Assembly: GCA_027623325.1 (NCBI GenBank)
Contig: JAQBXY010000016.1
Location: forward strand, 1 to 64,000
Direction of reading: 5' to 3'
DNA length: 64,000 nt
Source of the DNA: Gemmatimonadota bacterium
Lineage (GTDB): Bacteria; Gemmatimonadota; Gemmatimonadetes; Longimicrobiales; Gaopeijiaceae
Shown here: positions 47,024 through 55,607 of the stretch, in pieces
How positions within the stretch are numbered: the stretch's first letter is position 1
How the letters are laid out: each line of letters begins with the position of its first letter
Notes under the pieces: generated by a model
Seen by the model: only the letters and a program-made list of their open reading frames with translations
The model's database searches: none
What the model was told of the DNA's origin: nothing
Translations under genes and position numbers: made by a program

Positions 47024-47542
47024 ATGCGCGCGTTCATGATCCGGATCCCCGCCTGTCTCGTCATGCTTCTAGCGGGCCTGAGCCTTCTCTGGCCGACCGA
47101 CCTTTCGGGTCAAGATCGATCGGAGCTCTCCCAACAGCGATTGGTCGACCTCTTCTCGTCTCTTTCTCCCAGTCAACGTGTCCAGATCGTGACGCCGGTC
47201 GCCTTCCTCGACGAGGCCGGGTACCTGAGCGTGAGCCAGGACTCGGTCGAAGTCTCCTGGCAGGGTGCCACAGTACCGGTGAGCCTCGACCACATCCGGG
47301 TCGTCTCGGTGCAGAGTGGACACGCCCTCCAGGGAACGTTGTGGGGCGCGGGTACTGGGCTTCTGGTCGGGAGTGTCGCGGGGATGCTCATCGGGTCGTT
47401 TTCGTGCACCACGGTCCAAGGGTGCAACGACGCCGAGCGGCGCGGCCTCATCCGCCTGGGGGGAGCGCTCGGACTCACGGGCGGTGCCCTGGGCTTCTTC
47501 TTCGGGCGACGTTCCCTTTACTGGAAGCCTGTATTCCCCTGA
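47024..47542 (+). CDS. Small exported protein, unknown function
   Basis: No family recognised. The 172-residue protein begins with a Sec signal peptide (hydrophobic core PACLVMLLAGLSLLW, cleavage near LSG-Q). A central beta-type region mentions no motif I know. The C-terminal half has two glycine-rich hydrophobic stretches (about 106-126 and 145-162, WGAGTGLLVGSVAGMLIGS), like a glycine-zipper membrane hairpin, separated by a loop with two Cys. Start could also be an ATG four codons later. Follows dcd by 85 nt. Confidence 0.7.
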   Translation: MRAFMIRIPACLVMLLAGLSLLWPTDLSGQDRSELSQQRLVDLFSSLSPSQRVQIVTPVAFLDEAGYLSVSQDSVEVSWQGATVPVSLDHIRVVSVQSGHALQGTLWGAGTGLLVGSVAGMLIGSFSCTTVQGCNDAERRGLIRLGGALGLTGGALGFFFGRRSLYWKPVFP

Positions 47543-47558
47543 GCCCCGGCGTATCGGA

Positions 47559-47888
47559 ATGGCGTTCGACGAAGGGTTGGCCGAGCGGGTCCGAGAGGGC
47601 CTGAGCCGTAGGTCGGACCTGTCGGAGCGGAAGATGTTCGGGGGACTCTGTTTCATGTTGGGTGGCAACATGTGTTGTGGCGTCGTAGGAGAGGAGCTCA
47701 TGCTTCGGGTGGGTCCCGACGCCTACGAGTCGACCCTGGCGCTTGAGCACGCGCGTGAGATGGACTTCACAGGGCGCTCGCTTCGGGGAATGGTCTACGT
47801 CGCCACCGATGGCCTGTCCGAAGACTCCCAGCTGGACGAGTGGCTACGATTGGCGGTGGACTTCGCGGCCAGTTTGCCCGCCAAATAG
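47559..47888 (+). CDS. TfoX N-terminal domain protein
   Basis: A 109-residue protein matching the TfoX/Sxy N-terminal domain: RKMFGGLCFMLGGNMCCGVVGEELMLRVGPDAYE and GRSLRGMVYV. The C-terminal TfoX domain, needed for competence regulation in Haemophilus, is absent. Stand-alone N domains are common and their role is unknown. It starts 16 nt after the exported protein gene and ends 38 nt before the ABC transporter ATPase. Confidence 0.88.
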   Translation: MAFDEGLAERVREGLSRRSDLSERKMFGGLCFMLGGNMCCGVVGEELMLRVGPDAYESTLALEHAREMDFTGRSLRGMVYVATDGLSEDSQLDEWLRLAVDFAASLPAK

Positions 47889-47926
47889 CGGTGATCGAGG
47901 ATCGAGCTGTTCCGCGTGGGCCGTCC

Positions 47927-48652
47927 ATGGCCCTCGACGCACGAGCGGTAACCAAGACGTACGGAGCCGTGACCGCGCTCAATGGCATCTCGCTGCAGGT
48001 CGCTCAGGGCTCGTGCGTGGCTCTCGTTGGCGAGAGCGGCTCCGGCAAGACCACGCTCCTTCGGACCTTCAACGCGATGGTGGCACCCGACACGGGCGCG
48101 ATCTCAGTCGCTGGACAAGACGTCCGCCGGTCGAACCCGGTCGAGTTGCGACGGTCCGTCGGGTACGTTCAGCAGGAGGGGGGACTCCTGCCCCACTGGA
48201 CGGTCTTGCAGAACGTGGCCCTCGTTCCGTGGCTTCGGGGAGTGGCGGACGCGGACGAACGCGCCCGAAAGGCCCTCGACCTTATGGAGCTTCCGGCCGC
48301 CGACTTTGGAGCACGTTGGCCGCGGGAGCTCTCCGGTGGACAGAGACAGCGGGCAGCGCTCGCGCGTGCGCTGGCCGGGGGGCCAGAAGTGCTCTTGCTC
48401 GATGAACCGTTCGGCGCTCTCGATGCGATCACCAGAGTCGACGTACGCAGGAGGTTCTCCGCGCTACGCCGCACGCTGGGCTGGACCGTATTGTTGGTGA
48501 CCCATGATCTCCGGGAGGCCTTCGAGCTGGCGGACGAGATCGCCGTCATGCGGTCGGGTACCATCGAGCACATTGGTCCCCCATCGGCGCTCCTGTCCGG
48601 TGCGTCTACCCCCTACGTGAGGGAGCTGGTCGAGAAGGCGGGGGTCTCGTGA
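47927..48652 (+). CDS. ABC importer ATPase, quaternary-amine type
   Basis: ATP-binding subunit of an osmoprotectant-type importer (OpuCA/ProV/EgtUA-like). Walker A GESGSGKTT, Q-loop GYVQQEGGLLPHWTV, signature LSGGQRQR, Walker B VLLLDEPFGALD and H-loop LLVTHDL are intact. 241 residues from the ATG. The C-terminal CBS pair of longer ProV/OpuCA proteins is missing. A GTG at 47891 is a possible earlier start. Its end overlaps the next gene by GTGA. Confidence 0.92.
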   Translation: MALDARAVTKTYGAVTALNGISLQVAQGSCVALVGESGSGKTTLLRTFNAMVAPDTGAISVAGQDVRRSNPVELRRSVGYVQQEGGLLPHWTVLQNVALVPWLRGVADADERARKALDLMELPAADFGARWPRELSGGQRQRAALARALAGGPEVLLLDEPFGALDAITRVDVRRRFSALRRTLGWTVLLVTHDLREAFELADEIAVMRSGTIEHIGPPSALLSGASTPYVRELVEKAGVS

Positions 48653-50238
48653 CCACCCGTCGACTCAGCAGGGCGATTTCGGTCGCCGGCTTGGTGGCCG
48701 CAGGAGTAGCCGGGAGCGTCGTCGTGGCTTCACCGCTCTCGGCGCAATCGGACCGCGAGCGGGCGGTGATCGTCGCGAGCAAGCCTTTCGCGGAGTCGTT
48801 CATCCTCGGCGAACTGTTCGCCCAGATCCTCGAGGCCCGCGGTTTCACCGTTGATCGCCGGCCGGGGCTCGGGGCGACCGAGATCGCTTTCGAGGCCCTG
48901 CGGCGGGACGCGATCGACGTCTATCCGGAATACACGGGGACGGGTCTGCTCGCGATCCTTGAGGAGACCCCACCGACGTCGAGCGCGGTGGCGTATGAGC
49001 GGGTGGCCTCCGTGTTCCGTGAGCGTTGGGGGGTGCGCTGGCTTCCGCCGCTCGGCTTCGAGAACAGCTATGCGATCGCGGTGCGACCCGAGACGGCGGA
49101 TTCCCTCGGCCTTCGGACTCTCTCGGACCTGGCGCGGGTGGGCCGCTCGCTCGTAGCCGGGTTCACGCCCGACTTCATTGGCCGGGCGGACGGATTGCCT
49201 GGCCTCCGAGTCGCGTATGGCTTCGATCCCACCGACGTCCGCTCACTCCTCCAAGCCGTGAAATATCAGGCTTTGGCCGAGCGAGAGGTCGACGTGATCG
49301 ACGGCTATGGGACCGACGGTCTGATCGCCCGCTTCGGCTTCACGGTGCTCGACGATGACCGAGGGTTCTTTCCCCCGTATGATGCAGCCGCACTCGTCAG
49401 CCGGAGGCTCGCCGCGGAACAGCCTGCCGCGCTCGCGGCGCTTGCCGAACTCTCGGGTAGAATCGACCAGGGGCTGATGCGTGAGTTGAATCGCCGGGTC
49501 GAGGTCGACGGTGAGGAGATCCGTCGTGTCGCCGCCGACGCTCTGGCGGGAATGGGGCTGGTCGCCGACTCGCCGACAGGTGCGCGCTCGGAGGTGCCCT
49601 CGGATGGGGCGCTGGTCGCGTACTTGTGGGCCCACCGCTCCGAGACCTTGATGCAAACAAGACGGCATCTCCTTCTCGTCGCCGTATCGTTGCTGGCGGG
49701 CCTTTGTGTGGCGGTGCCTCTGGGTCTGGCGCTCGAAAGGACGCGGACCGTCGCGGAAGGAGTCATTCGCGCGGTTGGCATCCTTCAGACCGTACCGAGC
49801 ATCGCCCTCCTCGCCTTCATGATCCCCCTTCTCGGGATCGGTGTCCTACCGGCCGTCACCGCGCTGTTCCTCTACTCACTCTTCCCGATGGTCCGGAACA
49901 CCTATTCCGGAGTGCGCGACGCCGATGCCTCAGCGGTCGACTCGGCCCGGGCCTTGGGAATGACCGAGACGCAGCTGCTTCGGTACGTGCGACTTCCCCT
50001 CGCCGCTCCCGTCATCATGGCCGGAGTCCGAACTGCCGCGGTCATCAACGTCGGAACCGCGACGCTCGCCGCGTTCATCGGTGCCGGTGGCCTCGGCGAC
50101 CCCATCGTGGCAGGTCTCGCGCTGTCGGACACACGGATGATCTTGTCGGGAGCGATTCCGGCGGCCCTACTCGCATTGATCGTGGATGGAGCGTTGGGTT
50201 GGGCCGAGGGGCGGGTCACACCGAAGGGTGTGGGGTGA
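48649..50238 (+). CDS. ABC importer fusion: substrate-binding protein plus permease
   Basis: Single 529-residue protein. A signal sequence (about 1-33) leads into an OpuAC/EgtUC-like binding domain (about 38-310; SKPFAESFILGEL, LGATEIAFEAL, DVYPEYTGTGLLAIL). The C-terminal permease (about 335-525) has five or six helices and the ATPase-contact loop ASAVDSARALGMTETQLLRYVRLPLA. Ligand class is probably a quaternary amine such as glycine betaine or choline, or ergothioneine; not provable here. The binding domain precedes the permease, the reverse of OpuABC and EgtUBC fusions. GTG start coupled to the ATPase gene; 3' end overlaps the convergent channel gene by 23 nt. Confidence 0.9.
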   Translation: MTTRRLSRAISVAGLVAAGVAGSVVVASPLSAQSDRERAVIVASKPFAESFILGELFAQILEARGFTVDRRPGLGATEIAFEALRRDAIDVYPEYTGTGLLAILEETPPTSSAVAYERVASVFRERWGVRWLPPLGFENSYAIAVRPETADSLGLRTLSDLARVGRSLVAGFTPDFIGRADGLPGLRVAYGFDPTDVRSLLQAVKYQALAEREVDVIDGYGTDGLIARFGFTVLDDDRGFFPPYDAAALVSRRLAAEQPAALAALAELSGRIDQGLMRELNRRVEVDGEEIRRVAADALAGMGLVADSPTGARSEVPSDGALVAYLWAHRSETLMQTRRHLLLVAVSLLAGLCVAVPLGLALERTRTVAEGVIRAVGILQTVPSIALLAFMIPLLGIGVLPAVTALFLYSLFPMVRNTYSGVRDADASAVDSARALGMTETQLLRYVRLPLAAPVIMAGVRTAAVINVGTATLAAFIGAGGLGDPIVAGLALSDTRMILSGAIPAALLALIVDGALGWAEGRVTPKGVG

Positions 50239-51490
50239 CGCGTTCGTGTTCCACCAGGCGCGCGAAGTCCGACCCCGCCGGCTCCTGGAACGCACGGAGC
50301 CCGAACTCCGGCAAGATCGCCATCAGGTGATCGAAGATGTCGCCCTGCAGGGATTCATACGTGGCCCAGGCCGTGTCGTTCGAGAAGCAGTAGATCTCGA
50401 TGGGGACACCCTGCGCAGAGGGCGCGAGCTGCCGCACCAGTAGCGTCATCTCATCGTGGATCAGAGGGTTGGTTTTGAGGTAGTTGAACACATAGGCCCG
50501 GAACGTGCCGACGTTGGTGAGGCGACGTACATCGGGAATCGTCGTATCGCCATCCGTGGCCTTCGCCTTGGCGTAGGATTCGAGCTCCCTACGCTTGGTG
50601 GTCATGTACTCGAAGAGTAGCTCGTGGCGTGTGAGTTGCTCGATCTCCGCCTCCGTGAGAAAGCGGATCGTCGCCATGTCGAGATTGAGCGCGCGCTTGA
50701 TGCGGCGTCCCCCCGACTCGCTCATCCCGCGCCAATTCTTGAATGAATCGCTGATGAACTTGTGGGTGGGGATCGTCGTGATCGTCTTGTCCCAGTTCTG
50801 GATCTTCACCGTGTGGAGCGCGATGTCGATGATGTCGCCATCGGCGTTGGCTTGGGGCATCTCCACCCAATCCCCGATCCGGATCATGTCATTGGACAGG
50901 ATCTGCATGCTTGCGACGAGCGAGAGGATCGTGTCGCGAAAGATCAACATCAGCACGGCGGTCAGCGCACCGAGGCCCGACAGGAAGACGATGGGCGATC
51001 GTTGCGCCAGGATCGAAACGATGATGACCCCCGCAGCGACGTAAAGGACCAACCCGACCGTCTGCAGATAGCCCTTGATGGGTCGACTGTTCGCGTCGCT
51101 GTATGAATCGGTGTAGATGCCGTTGATCGCCTGAAGCAGCGCGTTTGCCGCCACCGCTCCGCTCAACACGATGACTGTGAGAGACAGCCTCTGGGTGAGC
51201 AGCGCGAGAACCGCGAGCGAGCTTTCTCCGGCACCAAGGTCGGCTTGGGAGAGTCCCAGCGCCGGCCGGATCCCGTAGTACAGGATCACCGCGGGGACCG
51301 CGTTCGCCAGCCTCGCCAAGACCTTGTGCTCGATGATCCGATCGTCCCAGGTCGCCGTCGTACGGGCCGCCAGGCGGCGGAGCACATCCCGCAGCATGCG
51401 GACGGTAAATCGGTATCCGATCACTGCGCTCAGGAGCAGGACGACGACGAGTCCTGACAACGAGAGAGCACCCTCGGGAAGCGACTGCAT
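50216..51490 (-). CDS. MscS-family mechanosensitive channel (YbdG-like)
   Basis: Membrane-tension-gated channel of the MscS superfamily. 424 residues with about five helices. The pore-helix and beta-domain junction reads LGALTAVLMLIFRDTILSLVASMQILSNDMIRIGDWVEMP, followed by GDIIDIALHTVKIQNWDKTITTIPTHKFI. Length and the insertion in the C-terminal domain resemble E. coli YbdG. It sits next to a likely osmolyte importer, which would fit osmotic stress handling. Confidence 0.9.
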   Translation of the reverse strand: MQSLPEGALSLSGLVVVLLLSAVIGYRFTVRMLRDVLRRLAARTTATWDDRIIEHKVLARLANAVPAVILYYGIRPALGLSQADLGAGESSLAVLALLTQRLSLTVIVLSGAVAANALLQAINGIYTDSYSDANSRPIKGYLQTVGLVLYVAAGVIIVSILAQRSPIVFLSGLGALTAVLMLIFRDTILSLVASMQILSNDMIRIGDWVEMPQANADGDIIDIALHTVKIQNWDKTITTIPTHKFISDSFKNWRGMSESGGRRIKRALNLDMATIRFLTEAEIEQLTRHELLFEYMTTKRRELESYAKAKATDGDTTIPDVRRLTNVGTFRAYVFNYLKTNPLIHDEMTLLVRQLAPSAQGVPIEIYCFSNDTAWATYESLQGDIFDHLMAILPEFGLRAFQEPAGSDFARLVEHERVTPHPSV

Positions 51491-51493
51491 GAG

Positions 51494-53122
51494 CTACCCG
51501 CCCTGTCTGCCGGGGCCGTACAGGACGTGCCCTGGACGTGCCCCCGTGTGAATGCCCTGATCGATCACCACGACGCCGTTGACGAGGACATAGTCGATAC
51601 CGTCGGAAAAGAGCACGGGATCGTCGTAGGTCGCATGGTCCTGAACGCGGTCGAGATCGAAGATCGTGATATCGGCCCACGCACCCTCGCGAATCACCCC
51701 GCGCCGTTCGAGGCGCATTCTCGTCGCGGGCCAGGAGGTCATCTTTCGGATCGCCTCCTCCAGCCGGAGTGTCCCGGTGTCCCGCACGTAATGCGCCAGG
51801 ACGCGAGTGAACGTTCCGTAACTTCGCGGGTGCGGCAGGCCGAGCGCATCGACGACACCCGGGGTTACCGCGGCCCCTGCATCACTCCCAATACTGGTCC
51901 ACGGTAGTTGGAGAGCCCATTGGACGTCTTCCTCGCTCATCATGTGGTAAATCGCCATGACCCGACCCTCGCCCTGCGCGACAAGATCCCACGCTGCGTC
52001 GGCGGGTGACTTACCCCATTCCGAGCCGATGGCCGTCAGGTTCTTCCCTTCGAAACGGGCGTTCTCCGGATTGCGTGCGTTGACCAAGACGACGCCGCTC
52101 CACCCGCCTGCGGCCTCGACGATGTTCCACCAACCCTCGTAACCTGACTCGATCTGCTCCTTGAGTTGAGTACGAACCTCGGGTCGGGCGATGCGTGCCC
52201 GGACGGAGTCCATCCCGCCGTCGAACACCCAACTGGGAATCGTCGCTTCGAGGCCCGTCCCTCCCGCCGTATAGGGGTAGAGATCGGCAGCGACGTCGAC
52301 GCCCCTGGCCCGTGCCGCTTCGATCTCGACCGCCGCTTCCTGGACGACCCGGCCCCACCCGGGTTGGAACGCTCCCTTTAGATGGAAGATCTCGACCGGC
52401 ATCCCCGCACGCTCTCCGATCTCGATCGCTTCGCGGACGGCACCGACGAGCCCCTCGCCCTCGTCGCGGATATGGCTCGCGTAGATGCCGCCGTATTCGG
52501 CGGCCGCTCGAGCGACCTCCACCAATTCGTCCGTCGAAGCGAAGGAGCCGGGCGGGTAGATCAACGCCGTGGTCATGCCCATGACACCTTGGCGCATGGC
52601 CGCTGCCATGATGTCTCGCATTCGCGCGAGTTCATCGGCCGTTGGTGCACGGGCCGAGCTGCCGAGCACCGCGACACGAGCCTGCCGTTCGGAAAAGTAG
52701 GTCCCGAAATTCATGGAGATGCCCTGCTCTTCCAGCTGCCGGAAATACGCGTCGATCCCATCGACCTCGACGGGAGTACCTCCTTCACCGCCGATCGCGG
52801 AGGTGACGCCCATACGCAGCTTGTTTTCGGCCAAGCCGTTGAGGCGGAGCACCGAGCCGGACTGATCCATCATGTCGATGAAACCTGGCGATACGTAGCG
52901 CCCTGAGGCGTCGATCTCCCGCCGCCCACTCCCGGTGATTCGACCAATCTTGACGATACGGCCCGAGCGGATCGCCACGTCGGCTGCGATCCAGGGATTC
53001 CCGGCACCATCCAGCACACGACCGTCCCGAATGACGACATCGTACTCGAGCGGAGTCGTTTGCGCGGCGCATGGCACGGCGGCCAATGCCATCAGGAGTA
53101 GCGGAAGTGTGCGGGGGGCCAT
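51494..53122 (-). CDS. Exported amidohydrolase, N-acyl-D-amino-acid deacylase family
   Basis: D-aminoacylase/dihydroorotase-like amidohydrolase with a Sec signal (cleavage near CAA-Q, residue about 20). His217 (ASHIRDEG), His247 (IFHLKG) and Asp414 (GSDAG) match metal and catalytic residues of the family. The usual HxH after PGFID is replaced by MMD (residues 84-86), and the region aligned with the metal-binding Cys reads GGEGG. Activity may thus differ from classical D-aminoacylase, which frees D-amino acids from N-acyl forms. 542 residues. Ends 3 nt before the channel gene. Confidence 0.85.
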   Translation of the reverse strand: MAPRTLPLLLMALAAVPCAAQTTPLEYDVVIRDGRVLDGAGNPWIAADVAIRSGRIVKIGRITGSGRREIDASGRYVSPGFIDMMDQSGSVLRLNGLAENKLRMGVTSAIGGEGGTPVEVDGIDAYFRQLEEQGISMNFGTYFSERQARVAVLGSSARAPTADELARMRDIMAAAMRQGVMGMTTALIYPPGSFASTDELVEVARAAAEYGGIYASHIRDEGEGLVGAVREAIEIGERAGMPVEIFHLKGAFQPGWGRVVQEAAVEIEAARARGVDVAADLYPYTAGGTGLEATIPSWVFDGGMDSVRARIARPEVRTQLKEQIESGYEGWWNIVEAAGGWSGVVLVNARNPENARFEGKNLTAIGSEWGKSPADAAWDLVAQGEGRVMAIYHMMSEEDVQWALQLPWTSIGSDAGAAVTPGVVDALGLPHPRSYGTFTRVLAHYVRDTGTLRLEEAIRKMTSWPATRMRLERRGVIREGAWADITIFDLDRVQDHATYDDPVLFSDGIDYVLVNGVVVIDQGIHTGARPGHVLYGPGRQGG

Positions 53123-53211
53123 CTCTGATCCTCGGCGGGTAAGGGACAGGCGACGATCAACGCCGCACGGCCCGGGGTCAACCCATCGGGCCCCGGAGGG
53201 GAGACACCCGG

Positions 53212-53241
53212 TTGCCGTTCTGGCCCCGAGCCGTGTATTGT
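53212..53241 (+). promoter_or_regulatory. Candidate leaderless promoter for the YkvI-like gene
   Basis: TTGCCG (53212-53217), 18 nt, TATTGT (53236-53241). The ATG begins six bases after the -10 box, so the transcript would start at or next to the start codon. No Shine-Dalgarno is present. Confidence 0.4.
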
Positions 53242-53247
53242 CGCGCC

Positions 53248-54336
53248 ATGACTCATACCTCTGTGTTTCGCCGCTATCTCCTCCCTGGATTCCTCTTCCA
53301 GTCGGTCGTCATCGCCGGTGGATATGGCACGGGGCGCGAGCTCGTCGAGTTCTTCCTCACCCAGGGGCCGCTCGGCGGCCTGCTGGGGATCCTCGTCACG
53401 ACGCTGATCTTCAGCGCGGTGTCGATGGCGACGTTCGAACTGGCTCGGTTGTGGCAGGCCTTCAACTACCGCCACTTCTTCCAGAAGCTTCTCGGGCGGG
53501 GGTGGTGGCTATTCGAGGTGTGCTACGTGGGGCTTCTGCTCATCGTGCTGGCTGTTGTCGCCGCCGCGTCGGGTGAAATCGTGCGCGACACCTTCGGACT
53601 CAACTATTGGATCGGGGTCGCCGCCGTCATGATCTCGGTAGGCGCACTCGTGTTCGGGGGAAATGAGACCATCGAGCGGTTCTTCACCGCATGGTCCTTC
53701 GTTCTCTACTCCCTCTATATCGTCTTCTTCGTCTGGTGCTTCCAGCGGCTCGGCGGCGATATCTCCGCGAATCTCTTCGCGGAACCCGCCGGCTCAGGAT
53801 GGGCCTGGGCCGGGCTCCGTTACGCGGGCTACAACCTCGCGGTCATCCCTCCTGTCCTCGCGGCCATGCGGCTGCACACGACGCGAAAGGAGACGTTCAT
53901 CGCCGGCGCGCTGACCGGACCGATCGCGATGATCCCTGGACTGCTCTTCTTCCTGCCCATGGTCGGCCTCTGGCCGGTGATCCTCGATGCGCCCGTACCC
54001 TCGACCGTTCTTCTCGAGATGCTGGGCTCGCGGGCGTTTCAGATCGCCTTCCAACTCGTGCTCTTCGGAACGCTGATTGAGACGGGTGCCGGTCTGATTC
54101 ATGCCTTCAATGAACGCATCTTGGGATTGAGGGTCGACAGCGGTGCCACGCTGGAGCCTTGGGTTCGGCCAACGATCGCGGTTGTTCTCCTCGGTTTGGG
54201 AACCGCGATCAGCAGCTTCGGGCTGGTCGGCCTGATCGCTCGGGGCTACGGCACGCTGACGATCGGCTTCATCCTCGTGTACGTCATCCCGGTTCTAACG
54301 ATCGGGGTGTGGAGGATCAAGAAGAGCGCAGGTTAG
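53248..54336 (+). CDS. YkvI-like membrane transporter
   Basis: A 362-residue integral membrane protein with about ten helices, resembling Bacillus YkvI of the APC superfamily. Recognisable parts are the N-terminal FLFQSVVIAGGYGTGRELVEFF (the unwound-helix Gly motif) and LIETGAGLIHAFNERI. Substrate unknown; neighbours suggest amino acids or related organic acids. An in-frame start 36 nt earlier is less likely. The 3' end overlaps the convergent symporter gene by 4 nt. Confidence 0.75.
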   Translation: MTHTSVFRRYLLPGFLFQSVVIAGGYGTGRELVEFFLTQGPLGGLLGILVTTLIFSAVSMATFELARLWQAFNYRHFFQKLLGRGWWLFEVCYVGLLLIVLAVVAAASGEIVRDTFGLNYWIGVAAVMISVGALVFGGNETIERFFTAWSFVLYSLYIVFFVWCFQRLGGDISANLFAEPAGSGWAWAGLRYAGYNLAVIPPVLAAMRLHTTRKETFIAGALTGPIAMIPGLLFFLPMVGLWPVILDAPVPSTVLLEMLGSRAFQIAFQLVLFGTLIETGAGLIHAFNERILGLRVDSGATLEPWVRPTIAVVLLGLGTAISSFGLVGLIARGYGTLTIGFILVYVIPVLTIGVWRIKKSAG

Positions 54337-55577
54337 TCGCCCGAGCTCAGGAACGCATCAGGCGCGCCGTCGGGCGGGCCCGCTCCGACCCACCGATCGA
54401 CGACCACGGATGCCGTCACCTGGCCCAGTAAATTGACGGTCGTGCGGAACATGTCGGGTATTCGGTCGATGCCAAGCAGGATCGATAGCCCGGACAGCGG
54501 GATGCCAACCGCATCGAGCGCCGGCGCGAGGGTGACGACACCCGACGATGGAACGGGTGCGACGGTCAAAGACACCAGGAACGTTGCCAGGATCGCGCCA
54601 CCGAGCGCCGCGGCCGGAATCGGAACGCCGTAGAGATGAGCGAGGAAGATCACCGCTGCGCCCTGAAATAGCGCCGAGCCCGAACGGTACATCGACGCCC
54701 CTAGGGGGAGCACGAGGTCCGCTACGGCCTCGGACACGCCCAGCTTGTGCTTCGCCTCCTCCAAGGTGACGGGCAGTGCGGCCGCGGTGCTGGTGGTCGA
54801 AAAGGCGATCGACGCAGCGCCGAACGTTCCGGCGAGAAAACGCATCGGTGCGATTCCGCCTACGAACCCGAGAAGGGGCAGATACACCACCGCGAGGTAG
54901 ATCCCCAAGCCGGCGATAACGCTGATCACGAAGACCGCGAGACTCTGAAGGAGGCCCCATCCCAGTTGGGCCGTCACCGGCGCGGCGAGCCCAAAGACTC
55001 CGAGCGGGGCGGTCCAGAGGATCCACCAGACGAGCTTGATCAACGCATCGCCGATGGCATCGGCGAGGCCGAGGAGCCGAAGCCGCGGCTCGTCTTCCAG
55101 CGTGCCGGCCGCGGCGGCCAAGAGTGCGGTGAAGACGATCAGGGGAAGGAGTGCTCCGCTACTCGCGGCGGCAAATGGGTTGCTCGGGATGAGGTTGACG
55201 AGGAAGTCGATCATTCCGGGGAGCGCCACAGCATCGCGCGTCGCGGCCTCCGGTGGGATGAGATCGGGTGCGAAGAGCAGCCCCACCTTCATCGACGCCA
55301 TCCCGATCAGGATCGCCGGGATCACCGAAATCCAGAAGAACGCCAGCGTCGTGCCGGCCAGCTTCCCCAGCCTTCTCGGATCGCCGAGGTTCGCCACGCC
55401 GCTGAAGACAACCGCCATGACGAGCGGAATGACCACCATCCGGATCGCGTTCATAAACGCAATACCGAGCGGGGCGGAGGCAAGCGCTATGGCCAAGAAG
55501 AAGTCGGAGCCCGCGGCGGCGAGCAGGCCGGTCCCGAGCCCGAGAATGAGTCCGGCCGCAATGGCGATGTGGAGCAT
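54333..55577 (-). CDS. Dicarboxylate/amino acid:cation symporter (DAACS)
   Basis: Secondary transporter of the glutamate/aspartate/dicarboxylate family (GltP/DctA). 414 residues. The early stretch IRMVVIPLVMAVVFSGVANLG, the serine-rich re-entrant loop FSTTSTAAALPVTLEEA and the late substrate-binding region VAPVPSSGVVTLAPALDAVGIP and DRIPDMFRTTVNLLGQ correspond to HP1, HP2 and TM8. Aspartate, glutamate, serine or C4 acids are possible substrates. Next to proline dehydrogenase and D-amino-acid-related hydrolases. Confidence 0.92.
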   Translation of the reverse strand: MLHIAIAAGLILGLGTGLLAAAGSDFFLAIALASAPLGIAFMNAIRMVVIPLVMAVVFSGVANLGDPRRLGKLAGTTLAFFWISVIPAILIGMASMKVGLLFAPDLIPPEAATRDAVALPGMIDFLVNLIPSNPFAAASSGALLPLIVFTALLAAAAGTLEDEPRLRLLGLADAIGDALIKLVWWILWTAPLGVFGLAAPVTAQLGWGLLQSLAVFVISVIAGLGIYLAVVYLPLLGFVGGIAPMRFLAGTFGAASIAFSTTSTAAALPVTLEEAKHKLGVSEAVADLVLPLGASMYRSGSALFQGAAVIFLAHLYGVPIPAAALGGAILATFLVSLTVAPVPSSGVVTLAPALDAVGIPLSGLSILLGIDRIPDMFRTTVNLLGQVTASVVVDRWVGAGPPDGAPDAFLSSGD

Positions 55578-55607
55578 GGGGGCCTCTGGGGCTGTTGGGG
55601 GCGCGGG

